A DNA stretch of 64,000 nt, from positions 622,306,665-622,370,664 of the forward strand of contig NC_045427.1 of NCBI RefSeq assembly GCF_902635505.1, given 5' to 3'. Below are positions 35,206 through 45,990 of the stretch, one piece after another (position 1 is the first letter of the stretch; every line of letters starts with the position of its first letter). The position numbers and the translations under genes were made by a program. The notes beneath the pieces are model-generated. The model did not search any database and was not told where the DNA came from. It saw nothing but the letters and a program-made list of their open reading frames with translations. Source of the stretch: Sarcophilus harrisii (lineage: Eukaryota; Chordata; Mammalia; Dasyuromorphia; Dasyuridae).

Positions 35206-35539
35206 CAAATTAAGACTTTAGTGGAACCTTAAGTTGGATAATGAAACTCATCAGGTTTAAATCTAAACACATATAGAAATCTATCTTACCCTGCAGAAAG
35301 TAGGAGGGGGAGTGGTGGGAAAGATGAGAGAAGAGGAAGGATGATAGAAGAGAGGGCACATTGGGGGAAGTGTTGGTCAGAAACAAAACTCTTTTGAAGA
35401 GGCGCAGTATGAAAGAAAAGAGCAGAATAAACAGGGGGAATATACAGTTATCAATAATAATTATGAAAAAGAATTTTAAAACAGGTTTCTCTGATGAAGG
35501 CTTCATTTCTCATGTATAAGGAAGTGAGTCAAATTTATT
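35206..35539. other. No recognisable feature
   Basis: A 98-codon frame at 35210-35506 (minus) is hydrophobic and low in complexity, with no known domain. It is probably chance. Confidence 0.4.
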
Positions 35540-36275
35540 TAAAAAAAAAGAGCTATTCTCCAATTAATAAATGATTAAATGATCAAAAGATATGAATTAT
35601 GCCTGCAGAACTATAAAATCATGCATATTCTTTGACTTAATAATACTATTACTTAACATGAATCCCAAAAGAGATTTTATAAAGTAAAAGAACCTATATG
35701 TACAAAAATATTTATAACAGCTCTTTTCTCAAGGCAAAGAATGGAGAAATGAAGGGATGACCATTAGAGGAATGTCTGAATAAATTGTGGTATGTGGCTA
35801 TATTGCAATATTATTATTTCATAAGAAATCATGAACAGGTCCAGGTTGCTATCAGAAAAACCTGAAAAGTCCTCTGTGAACTCAAGCAAAATGAAATATA
35901 TTGTGTACATAGTAATAGCAAAGTTGTGGGTTGATCAGTTATGAATGAATTTGGTCTTCTCAGCAATACAATGAACCAAAACTACTCTGAAAGTCTTATG
36001 ATGAAAAATGCTATTCATACTTGGAGAATGAACTGCTTGTATCTGAAGACAGACTGAAGCAGACTTTTTAAAATATTTTTCTCTTGAAGTTTTTTTTTTT
36101 TGGGGGGGGGATCTGGATTTTCTTTTATAATGTGATTTTTCTGGAAATGTTTGGTATAACTTCACGTTTCTTTTTATGGTGAGAGGACGAAGGGAGATAA
36201 TCTGGAACTAAAAGTTTTAAAAACTAATGTAAAATATTATTTTACATGTAATTGTGGAAAATAAAATATTAAAAA
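35540..36275 (+). mobile_element. L1 3' end, sense orientation
   Basis: Landmarks on the plus strand are 'gagctattctccaattaata', 'gaattatgcctgcagaacta' and 'tttgacttaataatactatt', then a G/T tract (36090-36110). The end is 'tgtggaaaataaaatatt' with a polyadenylation signal. The layout is an L1 3' UTR with its G-rich tract. It ends about 100 bp from the OR stop codon at 36373 and is in the opposite orientation to the receptor. Confidence 0.65.
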
Positions 36276-36372
36276 CATGGGGAGAAATGGTCTATAGTTG
36301 TCAGAATTCTATAGGGAGAATTTTAGCTTCACTGACAGGTGCATTAAATAAGCACATTTACAAGATAATGAT

Positions 36373-37314
36373 TTAATGAATCCATCTTGCCAATTTAATC
36401 CTGTAAAGAATATTTCTCAAAGCTTGTTTGACCTGCTTGTTTCTTAGAGTATAAATGAAAGGATTCAGTAAAGGGGTCACCACAGTATTCACTAGAGCTG
36501 CTTCTCTATTGGTGTCAAAAGTTTTGGCTTGATTTGGCTTCAGATATATAAAAACACTACTTCCATATAATAGACAGAGGACAATGAGGTGGGAAGAACA
36601 GGTAGAGAAAGCCTTCTGTCGCTCTTTGACTGAAGGGAGATTTACTATCTTGATTATTATATTTGTGTAAGCTATGATAGTTATAGTTAGGGAAGACACG
36701 AGTACAAGAATAGCAAGTGCAAAAACCAATGATTCAAAAAACTTGGTGTCAGAGCATGAGAGATGTGTCAGAGGAGTCACATCACATAAAAAATGTTTGA
36801 TAACATTGGAGCCACAGAAGGATAACATTGAGACCTTTAAGATAACCCCAACAACTACGAAGAAACTAGAAACATAACAGAATATGACTAAGAGGAAGCA
36901 TACCTTCCTGGTCATTATGCTGGGGTAATGCAGAGGATTACAAATGGCTATATACCTGTCTAGGGACATTACAGCCAGAAGCAAAAAACCTGTTGATCCC
37001 CAAAATAGAAAAAAAAAGGCTTGGATAAGACATCCAAGAAAGGAAATTTTTTGCATTCCCCATAGAAAGATCAAAAGGAGTTTGGGTATAACTGTTGTTA
37101 TAAAGCAGTTTTCTAAGAAAGAGAAATTACTGAGGAAAAAATGCATTGGGATTTGGAGGTGGTAGTCGGCCCATGTAAGGGTGATGATAATTGTATTTCC
37201 TGTGAAAGCAACTGAGTATGCCAATAAAATGAGGGTGAAGAAGAATTTTCCCAGGTGCTGGAGAGCAGGAAATCCTTCCAGGATGAATTCCTGGACAGTT
37301 GTTCCATTTCCCAT
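36373..37314 (-). CDS. Olfactory receptor, family 6-like (intact)
   Basis: This is a 313-residue class II odorant receptor from MGNGTTVQEF, the usual OR start. An in-frame upstream Met at 37350 would add 12 residues and is less likely. Motifs are a sequon NGT at 3-5, GN at 39-40, PMHFFL at 56-61 (His in place of the usual Tyr), MSLDRYIAIC at 116-125, KAFSTCSSHL at 234-243 and NPFIY at 284-288. 'LQIPM', 'TTVIPKLL', 'AICNPLHYPSIM' and 'TPLLNPFIYTLRN' are typical of OR family 6 (OR6M/OR6X-like from memory). It is not close to the OR13A1-like genes on either side, so it is an insertion or survivor from a different OR clade in this cluster. The frame is fully open. Its ligand is unknown. Confidence 0.92.
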   Translation of the reverse strand: MGNGTTVQEFILEGFPALQHLGKFFFTLILLAYSVAFTGNTIIITLTWADYHLQIPMHFFLSNFSFLENCFITTVIPKLLLIFLWGMQKISFLGCLIQAFFFLFWGSTGFLLLAVMSLDRYIAICNPLHYPSIMTRKVCFLLVIFCYVSSFFVVVGVILKVSMLSFCGSNVIKHFLCDVTPLTHLSCSDTKFFESLVFALAILVLVSSLTITIIAYTNIIIKIVNLPSVKERQKAFSTCSSHLIVLCLLYGSSVFIYLKPNQAKTFDTNREAALVNTVVTPLLNPFIYTLRNKQVKQALRNILYRIKLARWIH

Positions 37315-37534
37315 TTCTGCTGTTTTCCTCATTTGATCTATGATGCACATAGATTTATTATTAATTGAATGATGAATAGTAACAGTAAACCTTAAGCACA
37401 GCTTGATCCTAGGTTATCATAGAATAATTTAGGGACAGGGATTAAGTAGAGTCTGAATCTGTGATTTCATTATTAGAGTGAAGCCCTAGATGATTAATTC
37501 AAGTGAGCAACTTCTTTACAATTTAGACTCTTAG
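37315..37534. other. OR upstream flank, nothing recognised
   Basis: Immediate 5' flank of the family-6-like receptor. I see no splice acceptor or promoter motif clear enough to call. Confidence 0.4.
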
Positions 37535-37735
37535 TCAACCAGTCAGTCAATAAACATTTATTAAGTTCATAAATATGTTCCAGACACTGCCTAGAGTGCT
37601 GACTTTTAATGATTTGCTCAAGTTCATATAAGTGAGTATTTGTCAGAGGCAAGAACTTAATGTAGGTCTTTGTGGCTTCATGACCACATTGCTTTTCACT
37701 AGGCCTCTCTGTCAATTGCAAATATGATAGGAGAC
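37535..37735 (-). repeat. L2/MIR-like fragment (antisense)
   Basis: 'gtcaataaacatttatt' and 'gttccagacactgcctagag' are followed by 'tgctcaagttcatataag' and a decayed 'aggtctttgtggcttcatgacc' segment, an antisense old SINE/LINE mosaic. Confidence 0.55.
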
Positions 37736-37794
37736 AGCTCATCCAAATATAAAGAGAATCTAAGCTTCCTTGCTGCTATGATTCTCTTGAGAGA

Positions 37795-38070
37795 AGATAC
37801 ACTGTCAGATAAAGAGCCAGCCTAAAATAGTTGGATTCAATTTCAATCACTGGATTGTTCTGGCTGTGTGATGCTAGGCAGATCATTTCACATCTCATGA
37901 CCCCTAAGCAACTCCCTGAGCCAACAGATTGTGTATCATTGTGTATTATCAAAGAAAGTTCCTCACCTGGAGCTTCTCTACATTGATGACCTTGACACCA
38001 TCATAATGAGCATGAGGACATCATTCTGTCATTCATATTTTTCCAATATGAAAGACAAATAGCAACACTG
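37795..38070 (+). repeat. Marsupial SINE with 'gacatcattctgtcattc' 3' end
   Basis: The tRNA-like head is decayed ('gttggattcaatttcaatcac', 'tggctgtgtgatgctaggc'), followed by 'caactccctgagccaacag' and 'gttcctcacctggagcttc'. The 3' end 'gacatcattctgtcattc', then '..caatatgaaagacaaatagcaac', belongs to the same group as the repeats at 45365 and 45775. Confidence 0.6.
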
Positions 38071-38579
38071 ATGAAATAAGTTAAGTCCCATCTCCATTCA
38101 TATAATTCTCCTATTTTGATGAAAGGTGAAACAAAGATATGTTATTCATTAAGTCAGATCTTCCTGTTATTGAAATGAAACCTAGTCATCTATGTTCAGG
38201 TATAACAGCCTTGAAATAAGCATAGACTGCCCAGTTCAAGTCAGAATAATTAATTTAATGTAAAGAAATGAACAAAAACTATAATATTCTTAGATTTGAT
38301 ACTGTTATGGTACTTCAAAACCCCGCAAGGGTATTAACCCTCATTGTTGGTGACAATTTCATGATATTTGAAATGATGTTTACTTCTGATACTATACCAA
38401 AAAAGCTCCTGAGGAAAAAAGTTGCTGATTACAAGCATTTTCACAAAGAAAAATAATTTTTCTTTCTTTCTTTCTTTCATTGAGATTTTGTGACATGCTC
38501 AGTGTTACCAGTTTAGGAAAAGGCAGACTTGAATCCTGGATTTCTGATATAAATTCCAGTATTATTTCCATTATATCAG
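38071..38579. other. Unidentified; short (TTTC)n at 38458-38480
   Basis: Only a short tetranucleotide repeat (tttc) is recognisable. Confidence 0.5.
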
Positions 38580-39400
38580 GTTAACAATCAATCAATTATT
38601 GTACTTTAAGTACTAACTATGTTACAGGTACTAAGTTAAACATGAGAGATTAAAAAAATGAATGAAATAATTCCTGTTCACAAGAAACTTATATTTTGAA
38701 GACGTAAGGGTGAATAGGTACACATATAAGTATATAAAGAATAAATATAAAGAACATAAAATTTAATTCAGAAGAGAAGGAACTAGCAGTTGGGAGTATC
38801 AGGAAAAGTTTCATGAAAAAACTGGTACTTGAGCTGCATTATGAAGGAAAAGAGGTTTTGTTACAAGTTGGAGATAAGGGAAGATAACCCTAACAGGAGA
38901 TTGGGTAAGTATCTTCTGGAAAGAACAGTTCAGTTGGATTGCAAAATTCAAAGAGCAAAATGTTTCATGAGGATGGAAAGATAAGTTGATGTGGGATTGA
39001 CTTTAAAGGCTAAATAAAGGAATTTAGTTTTTTTTATTCTAGAAATACTACTGGAGTTAATTGAGTGTGGGAATTATGAGTGTAAGTTATATTTAGAGAA
39101 AATTAATTTGATTGTATGGAGAATATGAGAAATTTGAGGTATAGGAACAATTAGGAAGATCCTATAGTAAAATAGGAGTCGGGTGATAAGGACCCTAACT
39201 AAAATGAGGGCTTGGAAATAAGGTTGTGAGATGGAGAAAAGAAATAGGATACAAAAAATATTTGGAGGTAGAAATGGCAAGATTTGACAATTAATTGGAT
39301 GTGCAGGATAAGAAAGGGAAAGAGGGAGAGAGATAGAGACAGAAAGTCAAGAATAAAGCCAGAGGTATAAGGGTGAAAAGCTAGAAAGATGATGATCACT
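38580..39400 (-). repeat. Long L2 fragment (antisense)
   Basis: An extended antisense L2: 'caatcaattattgtacttta', 'aactatgttacaggtac', 'ctgttcacaagaaacttat', then the more 5' segment 'gaaaagtttcatgaaaaaac', 'tgagctgcattatgaagga', 'ggctaaataaaggaatttag', 'attaggaagatcctatagt' and 'ggtgataaggaccctaac'. The order matches the L2 consensus read backwards. Confidence 0.65.
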
Positions 39401-39599
39401 GAGATAAATCAAAACAAAAACCCTAATTTTTAGATAGTGTAATAAGAGTTGTTTCAATCTTATGCAGAGAGTAACTTGCATTTAAATAACTCCACTTTTT
39501 CCCACCAACACATTTGGCAGTTTTCCTCGAATATCAAGGGTTTTTTTTTTTTTTCTTGAAGCCTTAGTTTTTGTTTGCTGCTATTTAATTTCCCCTATA

Positions 39600-39870
39600 G
39601 CATGAGGCAGGTATGTGGCACAGTAGATTGAATTCTGGGCCTGAAGTCAGGAAGAGTTAATTTCAAATATGAACTCAGATATTTGCTAACTGTCTAAAGT
39701 TGGGCAAGTCACTTAACCTCTGCTTTAGTTTCCTCATCTATAAAATGGAAATAATAATAGTACTTACTTCCTAGTGTTGCAAGGATAAAATAAAATAATT
39801 GTAAACCACTTAGCACAGTGTAGCACATAATAAGCACCATATAAATGTTATCTGCAATTATTAGTTGTTA
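39600..39870 (+). repeat. MIR/CORE-type SINE, nearly complete
   Basis: A tRNA-like head ('aggtatgtggcacagtagat', 'gaagtcaggaagag') is followed by 'gttgggcaagtcacttaacc', 'tttcctcatctataaaatgg', 'aataataatagtacttactt', 'aaaccacttagcacagtg' and 'aagcaccatataaatgtta'. This is a sense marsupial CORE-SINE/MIR. Confidence 0.8.
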
Positions 39871-40989
39871 TTGATTCACTCTAATTTATTGTCCCATTTA
39901 AATCTGCTTGTCAAGATTGGCTTAAATCTTACATACAGGGTGCCTTTTAATTCTGCTTTAGTACAAAAGGATAAAAATGCAAAATGGTGGGCATGAAAGA
40001 ACTCACACAGAAGTAGGTCGCAGAAGTTTGTCTTGTCTCCCTTCTGCTTCATTCATCTAGTAAATCACTTCTTTTGTCTGTGCTAAAATAAAAAGAAAAT
40101 ATACAAATGATTATATGTGAGATATATCGATGTTGATCTGAGAGAAGATTTCAACATATATAGCACAACAACTAGATAGCTAGGGTTAATAAGGACCATT
40201 AAAATCATCCCATAAAGCCAAGATACCATTAAAATCATTCCATAAAGCCAAGATTTCCATAATCCAGAAAAATATCAGTTTCACAGTTTTGATCACATGC
40301 ACAACTGATTTTTGAATTCTCATTGTTAGATGGTTTAGTTTTAATGAGAAAGAATGACATGCTTCCCACATTCTAAAAGCCTTCCTACTTTGACTGCTCA
40401 GAGCAATGTCTAGATCTTTTCCTATAGGCTATCAAAATAAACAGGACACCTTAAGTACTATAAATCCATCTCAAGGAGAAGAAAATTATTTTGGATATGT
40501 TGATTTTTTCTTTTGCATAGTTTCTATAGGAAAAGTACCATAGGATTATACTCAATGTTTCATGTTTCCAAAATTAATTATTGCAACCATTTTTTCCCAG
40601 ATGTGGATTAATTTACATTGAAGATTATTAGTATCTCTGCCACACTCCTCACTTGGATATTTAATTGTTCTCTAATAGAAATCGCTAAGATATATAATAA
40701 GAAATTGCCTATGCCAAAAAGTAATTAAAATGAGCTAAAATAGAAAATGATTTAGTCCAAAATCAATGGGGATTCTCTAGAAGCAACGAAGAGGACACTT
40801 TTGAAAATGGGAAATAGCAGCACCATGATAGTCTTTACGCTTTTATTCTTTGTAACTGTATTTGTTTACCAGTTTCCATGTTTTCCTGCCAAAGTTTACA
40901 TAGTGGAATATATGTAAATGCCCAAGAGATCTGTTAAGTCCCAATTTGAAATCTAAAGTCCAGGGAAAAGATTTGTAATAAATTATCTG
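39871..40989. other. No gene; one 30-bp tandem duplication
   Basis: AT-rich sequence. Two adjacent copies of a 30-bp unit (accattaaaatcatcccata..., 40195-40224 and 40225-40254) differ by one base. I see nothing else. Confidence 0.6.
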
Positions 40990-41225
40990 TTTTTCACTCA
41001 TGGCCAACTCTTCATGACCCCCTTGGGATTTGAAGTCTTGGCAAAGTTACTGTATTGTTTTGCCATTTCCTTCTTCAGCTCATTTACAGGTGAGGAAACT
41101 GAGATAAATAAGATTGTGACTTGCCCAAAGTTACACAGCCAGTAAGTATCTCAGATTGGATATGAAATCAAATCTTCTTGATTACAGATCTGGCACTTTG
41201 TCCATTGTGTCACCTAACTGTCCAA
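40990..41225 (-). repeat. Marsupial tRNA/RTE SINE (antisense)
   Basis: Reverse complement of the 971-1232 SINE. The RTE-like end is at the left ('atggccaactcttcatgacc'), then 'gttttgccatttccttcttc', 'ttacaggtgaggaaactgag', 'gtgacttgcccaaagttac' and the tRNA-like head ('tccattgtgtcacctaactg') at the right. Confidence 0.85.
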
Positions 41226-41488
41226 TAAAGTATCAATTTGACCTTTAAAACTAATGTTTTCATCTATTCTTCTTGGTGGATGGTAGAGTAAGTAAAACCT
41301 CACAAGTAGCAACCAAATTGATATTAACAACCTTACTCTTGGACCCTTGAAGACTCAAGGGCATTTCTATCATCCTATTGTTTATGCACTTCTTTGTCAC
41401 CCCACATTATCTCTCACTCCTTGCCAAATTGTCTCTTCCATATGTTCTACTTGATCTGGATTTCCTTTTTCAATAAATAGTTGGTCTC
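41226..41488. other. No recognisable feature
   Basis: Short stretch without an assignable repeat. Confidence 0.4.
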
Positions 41489-42387
41489 ATTCAGAATAAG
41501 ACAAATCTAAACACAAAATAAACAAAAAAGAAACTAGGAAAGTTAATAGAATCCTAGAAAACTTAGATATGATAGACCTCTGGAGAAAATTGAGTAAGGA
41601 TAGAAGAGAATATACCTTTTTCTCTACAATATATGGCACCAACACAAAAAGTGACCATGAATTTATTAGGGCATAAAAACCACACTATCAAATGCAGAAA
41701 GACAGAAATAGTAAATTCTTCCTTTTAAGACCCAATATAATATAAATTTTATAATATAATATAATAATATATAATAATATAATAATTATAATTCATATAA
41801 TATATATATATTATATATAATAAATTTTATATATACTATAAAATTTTATAATAATATAGTATATGTAATATAATACATAATAAAATTTATAATAATATAT
41901 TATATAAAATAATAATATAATAAATATAACATAAATTACAATAAATATTAATATAATATAATATTATATTACTACCAATGAAAAAGAAATTAAAGCAATA
42001 ATTAGGAGCTATTTTGCCCAACTGTATGCCAACAAATCTGACAATCTAACTGAAATGGATAGATATTTATAAAGTACAAATTGCCAAAGTTAACAGAAGA
42101 GGAAATACATTACTTAAATAATCCTATTTCAGAAAAAAGAAATTGAAAAATCCTTAATGGACTACCTAAAAAATATCTCCATGGTGAGCTGGATTCACAA
42201 GTGAATTCTACCAATCATTTAAACAATAATTAATTCCAATATTATGTAAACTATTTGGAAAAATAGGTAAAGAAGGAGTGGTGCCAAATTTCTTCTATGA
42301 CACAGATATGGCACTGATACCTAAAACAGGAAAAACCAAAATAAAGAAAATTACAAACCAATCTCCCTAATGAATATTGATGAAAAT
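41489..42387 (+). mobile_element. L1 ORF2 fragment (sense) interrupted by AT microsatellite
   Basis: On the plus strand this is L1 ORF2 from the late endonuclease ('cttagatatgatagacctct', 'atggcaccaacacaaaaagtg') to the start of the reverse transcriptase ('aaactatttggaaaaatagg', 'ttcttctatgacacagatat', 'accaatctccctaatgaat'). An AT repeat (41735-41972) replaces part of the interior. Truncated at both ends, it runs into an antisense L1 tail at 42388. Confidence 0.75.
41735..41972. repeat. AT-rich microsatellite (ATA/TAATA)n
   Basis: About 240 bases of nearly pure A/T with shifting ataat, tatat and aataat units, containing local palindromes. It lies inside an L1 ORF2 fragment and probably expanded after the L1 inserted. 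Confidence 0.9.
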
Positions 42388-42508
42388 TTTTATTTTTTGT
42401 TTTCTTTTTTAAATTAAAACTTTTTTATTTTCAAATGGATAATTTTTTTTTAACATTGACCCTTGCAGAACCTTGCATTCCAAATTCCTCTCCCTTTCCC
42501 CACCTTAA
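42388..42508 (-). mobile_element. L1 3' tail fragment (antisense)
   Basis: 'aaaacttttttattttcaaatgg', 'taacattgacccttgcagaacc' and 'ccaaattcctctccctttcc' style sequence matches the L1 3' end at 32873-32990. It abuts the duplicated OR block exactly, so the block's left breakpoint lies in L1 sequence. Confidence 0.65.
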
Positions 42509-42916
42509 TTTTTTTTATTCTTTCAACTAGTTTTTCAATAGAAAATAATTTATTCATTCTTTTTCTCACTCACCCGTCTAAGAGAAAAAAAGCAATTTTT
42601 TCTAGTAAATATTAATAGCCAAATAAAATAAATTCTCTTATTGTCCTTTTTCAAAAATGTATGCCTCATTCTTTATCTTGAATCCATTATATCTTTGTCA
42701 GGAGGTAGGTAGTGTGCTTCTTTATTAATCCTTTGGAGTCATGGTTTCTCATGGCATAGATTAGAATTTTTAAATACATTAAAGTTTTTTGTCCCTAAAA
42801 TGTTGTTATTGTATAAAGCATTTTCTTGGTTCTGCTTTTTTCACTCTGCATTAGTTGATACAAATGTTCCAAAGTTTCTCTGAAATCATCTCTTTTGTCA
42901 TTTCCAACAACATCAT

Positions 42917-43858
42917 TTAATTTTTGGAGAAAGGGAGTATTTTTCTGAGGGCCTGTTCGACCTCCTTGTTTCTCAGAGTGTAGATCAGAGGATTCAAGGT
43001 GGGGCTCAACATGGTATATAGCACACCAGCCAGTTTACTCTTTTCTGGGTTGTAGCTTGAGACTGGGCTTATGTAGGCATAGAACACAGCAGTATAATAC
43101 ATGGATACCACTATAAGATGGGGGAACAGGTGGAAAATGCTTTCTTCTTTCCTTCTGTTGTCCTTATTTTCAGAATGCTAGAGATGATCAAACTGTAGGA
43201 AATCAATGTTAGCACAAAGTTTAGTATTCCATAGAAGGCATCTGCCAGCACTATCATGATCCTGTTCACATATGTAGGACTACAAGAGAGCAGCAAGAGA
43301 GGGGGAACCTCACATTTCACAAAAGAAATGAATAACAATATTAGGTCCACAGAAAGACAACTGAATCATCAGACCTGTGTGGATGGCAGTATTGAAGGCA
43401 CAGAGGCCCCACACTCCAGATGCCAACATACTACAGAGTGTCTTGCTCATCATGCTGCCATAAGGTAGGGGATGACAGATGGCCACATAGCGGTCATAAG
43501 CCATGACAGTGAATAGAAGTAATTCAGACGATGCAGACCAAGTGAGAAAGTAGAGCTGGGCCATGCAGCCCCCAAAGGAGATGGTGTTTTCCTTTAAGAG
43601 CAACCCTTAAAAAAGCACTTTGGGAAGAATAGAGGAGGTTCAGATGACATCCATTGTAGTCAAGTTAAATAGGAAAAAGTACATGGGATTATGGAGGTGT
43701 GAGTTGAATATGATGGCTGTGATGATTAGGACATTGCCAGTGAGGGCCACCATGTATAAGGAGAGGAAACAAATGAATAAGGGGATCCAGAGTTCAGGGA
43801 GTTCAAAGAATCCCTGGAGGATGAACTGAATTGTCTGTGTCTCATTAATCATAGCCAT
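42917..43858 (-). pseudogene. Olfactory receptor pseudogene, OR13A1-like
   Basis: This is a broken copy of the receptor at 7458-8390, still carrying MAMINETQTIQFILQGF at its start and NPLIYTLRNKEVEQALRKIL at its end. Coding capacity is split over four open pieces. Visible lesions relative to the intact copy are a TGT-to-TGA stop at 43640-43642, a 3-base insertion that creates a TAA near 43608-43617, an about 7-base insertion near 43312-43320 just after the FFCE motif, and a 1-base loss near 43119-43124 in the STCSSHL region. Most amino acids between lesions are unchanged, so the loss is recent. It cannot make a seven-helix receptor. Part of the duplicated block 42509-44946. Confidence 0.95.
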
Positions 43859-43969
43859 CTGTGTGAGAGAATTTTCTGGATGAGGCAGGATATCCTTGAA
43901 CTCTGGATAGCTTCATGAGCTATATAATAATAATACTATTAAACATGATGATGATTATGATGATGGCAA

Positions 43970-44225
43970 AGAACTGACATTTATATAGTCATTTATATGT
44001 CAGATGTTGTGTTAAACACTTTACAATTATTATCTTCACAATTTGATCCTCACAACAACCTTAGGAAGTAGGAGCTATTACTCTCCCTATTTACATATGA
44101 GAAAAGTAAGGCAAACAGAAATTAAGTTACTTGCTCAGGATAACACAACTGGTAAGTGTCTGAACCTGGATATTTGTGAATCCAGGTCTGGCATTCTATC
44201 CAGTGTGCTATTCAATTGTCTCTTA
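43970..44225 (-). repeat. MIR-like SINE (antisense), duplicate copy
   Basis: The counterpart of 8500-8755 within unit 2, with the same landmarks and a few substitutions and small deletions. Confidence 0.8.
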
Positions 44226-44946
44226 ATGACAAATATTTGTCTTGAATTTGATAAAGAAATTAAAGATGTTGATTTAGGACTAATGCAGTTTATTTTCTTA
44301 AATGTGTCATTTTTTAGGAACACCATAAAATTGACATATTCTCAGGAAGTGTACTTATCTTTCCATTGAACGCTGCAAACTTCATAATGTGATGCTTAAT
44401 TTTACCATGATCTGCATACATTCTTAGTGTTATTGCTATCCCTTGAAAGACTGCATGGTGAAATATTAGGTTTGGGTACATGAAGACTTACTATCAAATT
44501 CCACTTTAGACAATTCTTATCTTTCTGAGCTAGAATTAGTTACTTCTTTGACCCTAAGTTTCACATCTGTTAAATGCAAATAATAAGACCTACTTTATAA
44601 GGTTATTATGATGGTTAAATGAAACAATATATGAAAAGATTTGCAAATCTTAAAATACTCTATAAATGAGGACTATTATTATATTGAAATCCCTAAAAAT
44701 TCTAATATTTTTGAGCCTCTTTGGCACTCTTAATTCTTATGATATTTATCAACACAAATTTCTCTTTTATTCATATCTATTTTGTCATTAAAAAGGATTG
44801 AAGGACAGTCTGTCCAATGATATTTTTTGGTAGCATTGTTCAATCCTAACCCTCACTAAGTTGTCTTTTCTTTGGCAGAAATATAATTCTCTAATTCTGA
44901 AGAGCAGTTACAACTGTTTGGACAATTAGTAACTCCTTCCCTTTAA

Positions 44947-45364
44947 TCTATTATGGCACCTCATCATCCACTGGGGAAGTGGTAAAAGAAGCTTTGGATG
45001 GGTGTGAGAGAAAAGGAGAGGTGCCATCATTACAGCACAATGCATGCTAGAGGCTGTTTGAAGGCAGAAATCAAGGAGGCACATTCCTTAAAACTCCAAA
45101 ATTTCTAAATGCACATACACATCATCATCATCATCATCATCATCATCTCATCATCTTTCACTGAATCTAGGAAGTTTACTAAACTGTATTATTGAACATG
45201 GAAAGAATGACTTCCATATTTCCTCCCACAGAAGTGTTCTGTATTATTGCTCAGATGATTCAATGATCTAATATCCACCCTCAAATCTTTAAGATCCAAG
45301 TTACTTCATAGAAAAGCAAAATCATTTTATATACATTTGGTTCAAGTTGTGATTGATCATAGGG
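44947..45364. repeat. Unidentified, with (ATC)n at 45121-45155
   Basis: A trinucleotide repeat, about 11 atc/cat units with one interruption. It is an ordinary microsatellite and not a CRISPR-like array. The rest is unassigned. Confidence 0.7.
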
Positions 45365-45560
45365 CAAAGTTGCTCATCACTTCCTGTGTCATTATTAGTT
45401 TTCTTGTCCTTTTTCTTGTCTCTAGATTGGAGAAGGGGAGATGAGGCTAACCAACTTTGCACATCTCCACCTTACTCAAATCCATTTCAAGGGCAATTCA
45501 AGACATTACCCTCTTGATATCATTGGTCCTTTTTGAGAGGAAAGGACAAACGACAAGGGT
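45365..45560 (+). repeat. Marsupial interspersed repeat, sense (copy 1)
   Basis: Contains 'gaggctaaccaactttgc', 'tccatttcaagggcaattc' and the terminal 'ttgatatcattggtccttttt' followed by 'gagaggaaaggacaaacgac'. This terminus recurs at 45940-45985 and in antisense at 34890 and 47190. Confidence 0.6.
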
Positions 45561-45774
45561 TCTGTGTGAGGTCTCTACAAAGAAAGATTTCCAGAGCAGG
45601 TTTTGTGAGTTAAACTTTTTCTTTTACTCCTATGCCTCATTAGTACGTTGGTCTTAGTTTAAGTCTACTCCTTTTATGGATGTTGTATTTGTAGGAAAAA
45701 ATGAATTAGGTACTTAGGAGAAGGTTTTGTTTTAGTCATTGAATAGTTATGCCTCAGACAAACTGAGTCCTGGA
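45561..45774. other. No recognisable feature
   Basis: Spacer between two copies of the same repeat family. No gene. Confidence 0.4.
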
Positions 45775-45990
45775 AAAGACATTAAATTAGAAAGTCCAAA
45801 GTCACCCACTGCATCCTGGACCATTTAATCTTGACCTTGGTCTTTCCACTGGACTTCCATCATTCTGGAGGAGAGAATAAGGCTGACAACTTGTAGCAGC
45901 TCTGTCTCAGAACCAATTCACTTGCAAGTCAAGTTATCACCCTCTTGATATTATTAGTCCTGTTTGAGAAGAAAGAACAAGATGATAACT
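45775..45990 (+). repeat. Marsupial interspersed repeat, sense (copy 2)
   Basis: Better preserved than copy 1: 'atcctggaccatttaatctt', 'gaataaggctgacaacttg', 'tagcagctctgtctcagaac', 'cacttgcaagtcaag', 'ttgatattattagtcctgtt' and 'gagaagaaagaacaa'. Confidence 0.6.

Larger units (their letters stand above)
42509..44946. repeat. Duplicated block, unit 2 (contains OR pseudogene)
   Basis: Same content and order as 7050-9476: L1-like 3' flank, OR gene, antisense MIR (about 43970-44225), unique stretch and sense MIR (about 44520-44690). It is in direct orientation about 33 kb (unit end to unit start) away. Small insertions and deletions are scattered over both coding and noncoding parts. The high similarity of the noncoding flank points to a comparatively recent event. 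Confidence 0.9.

Noticed and set aside
45121-45155. Regularly spaced short repeats
   Set aside because: A simple (ATC)n microsatellite in a mammalian genome, with no spacers and no relation to CRISPR.
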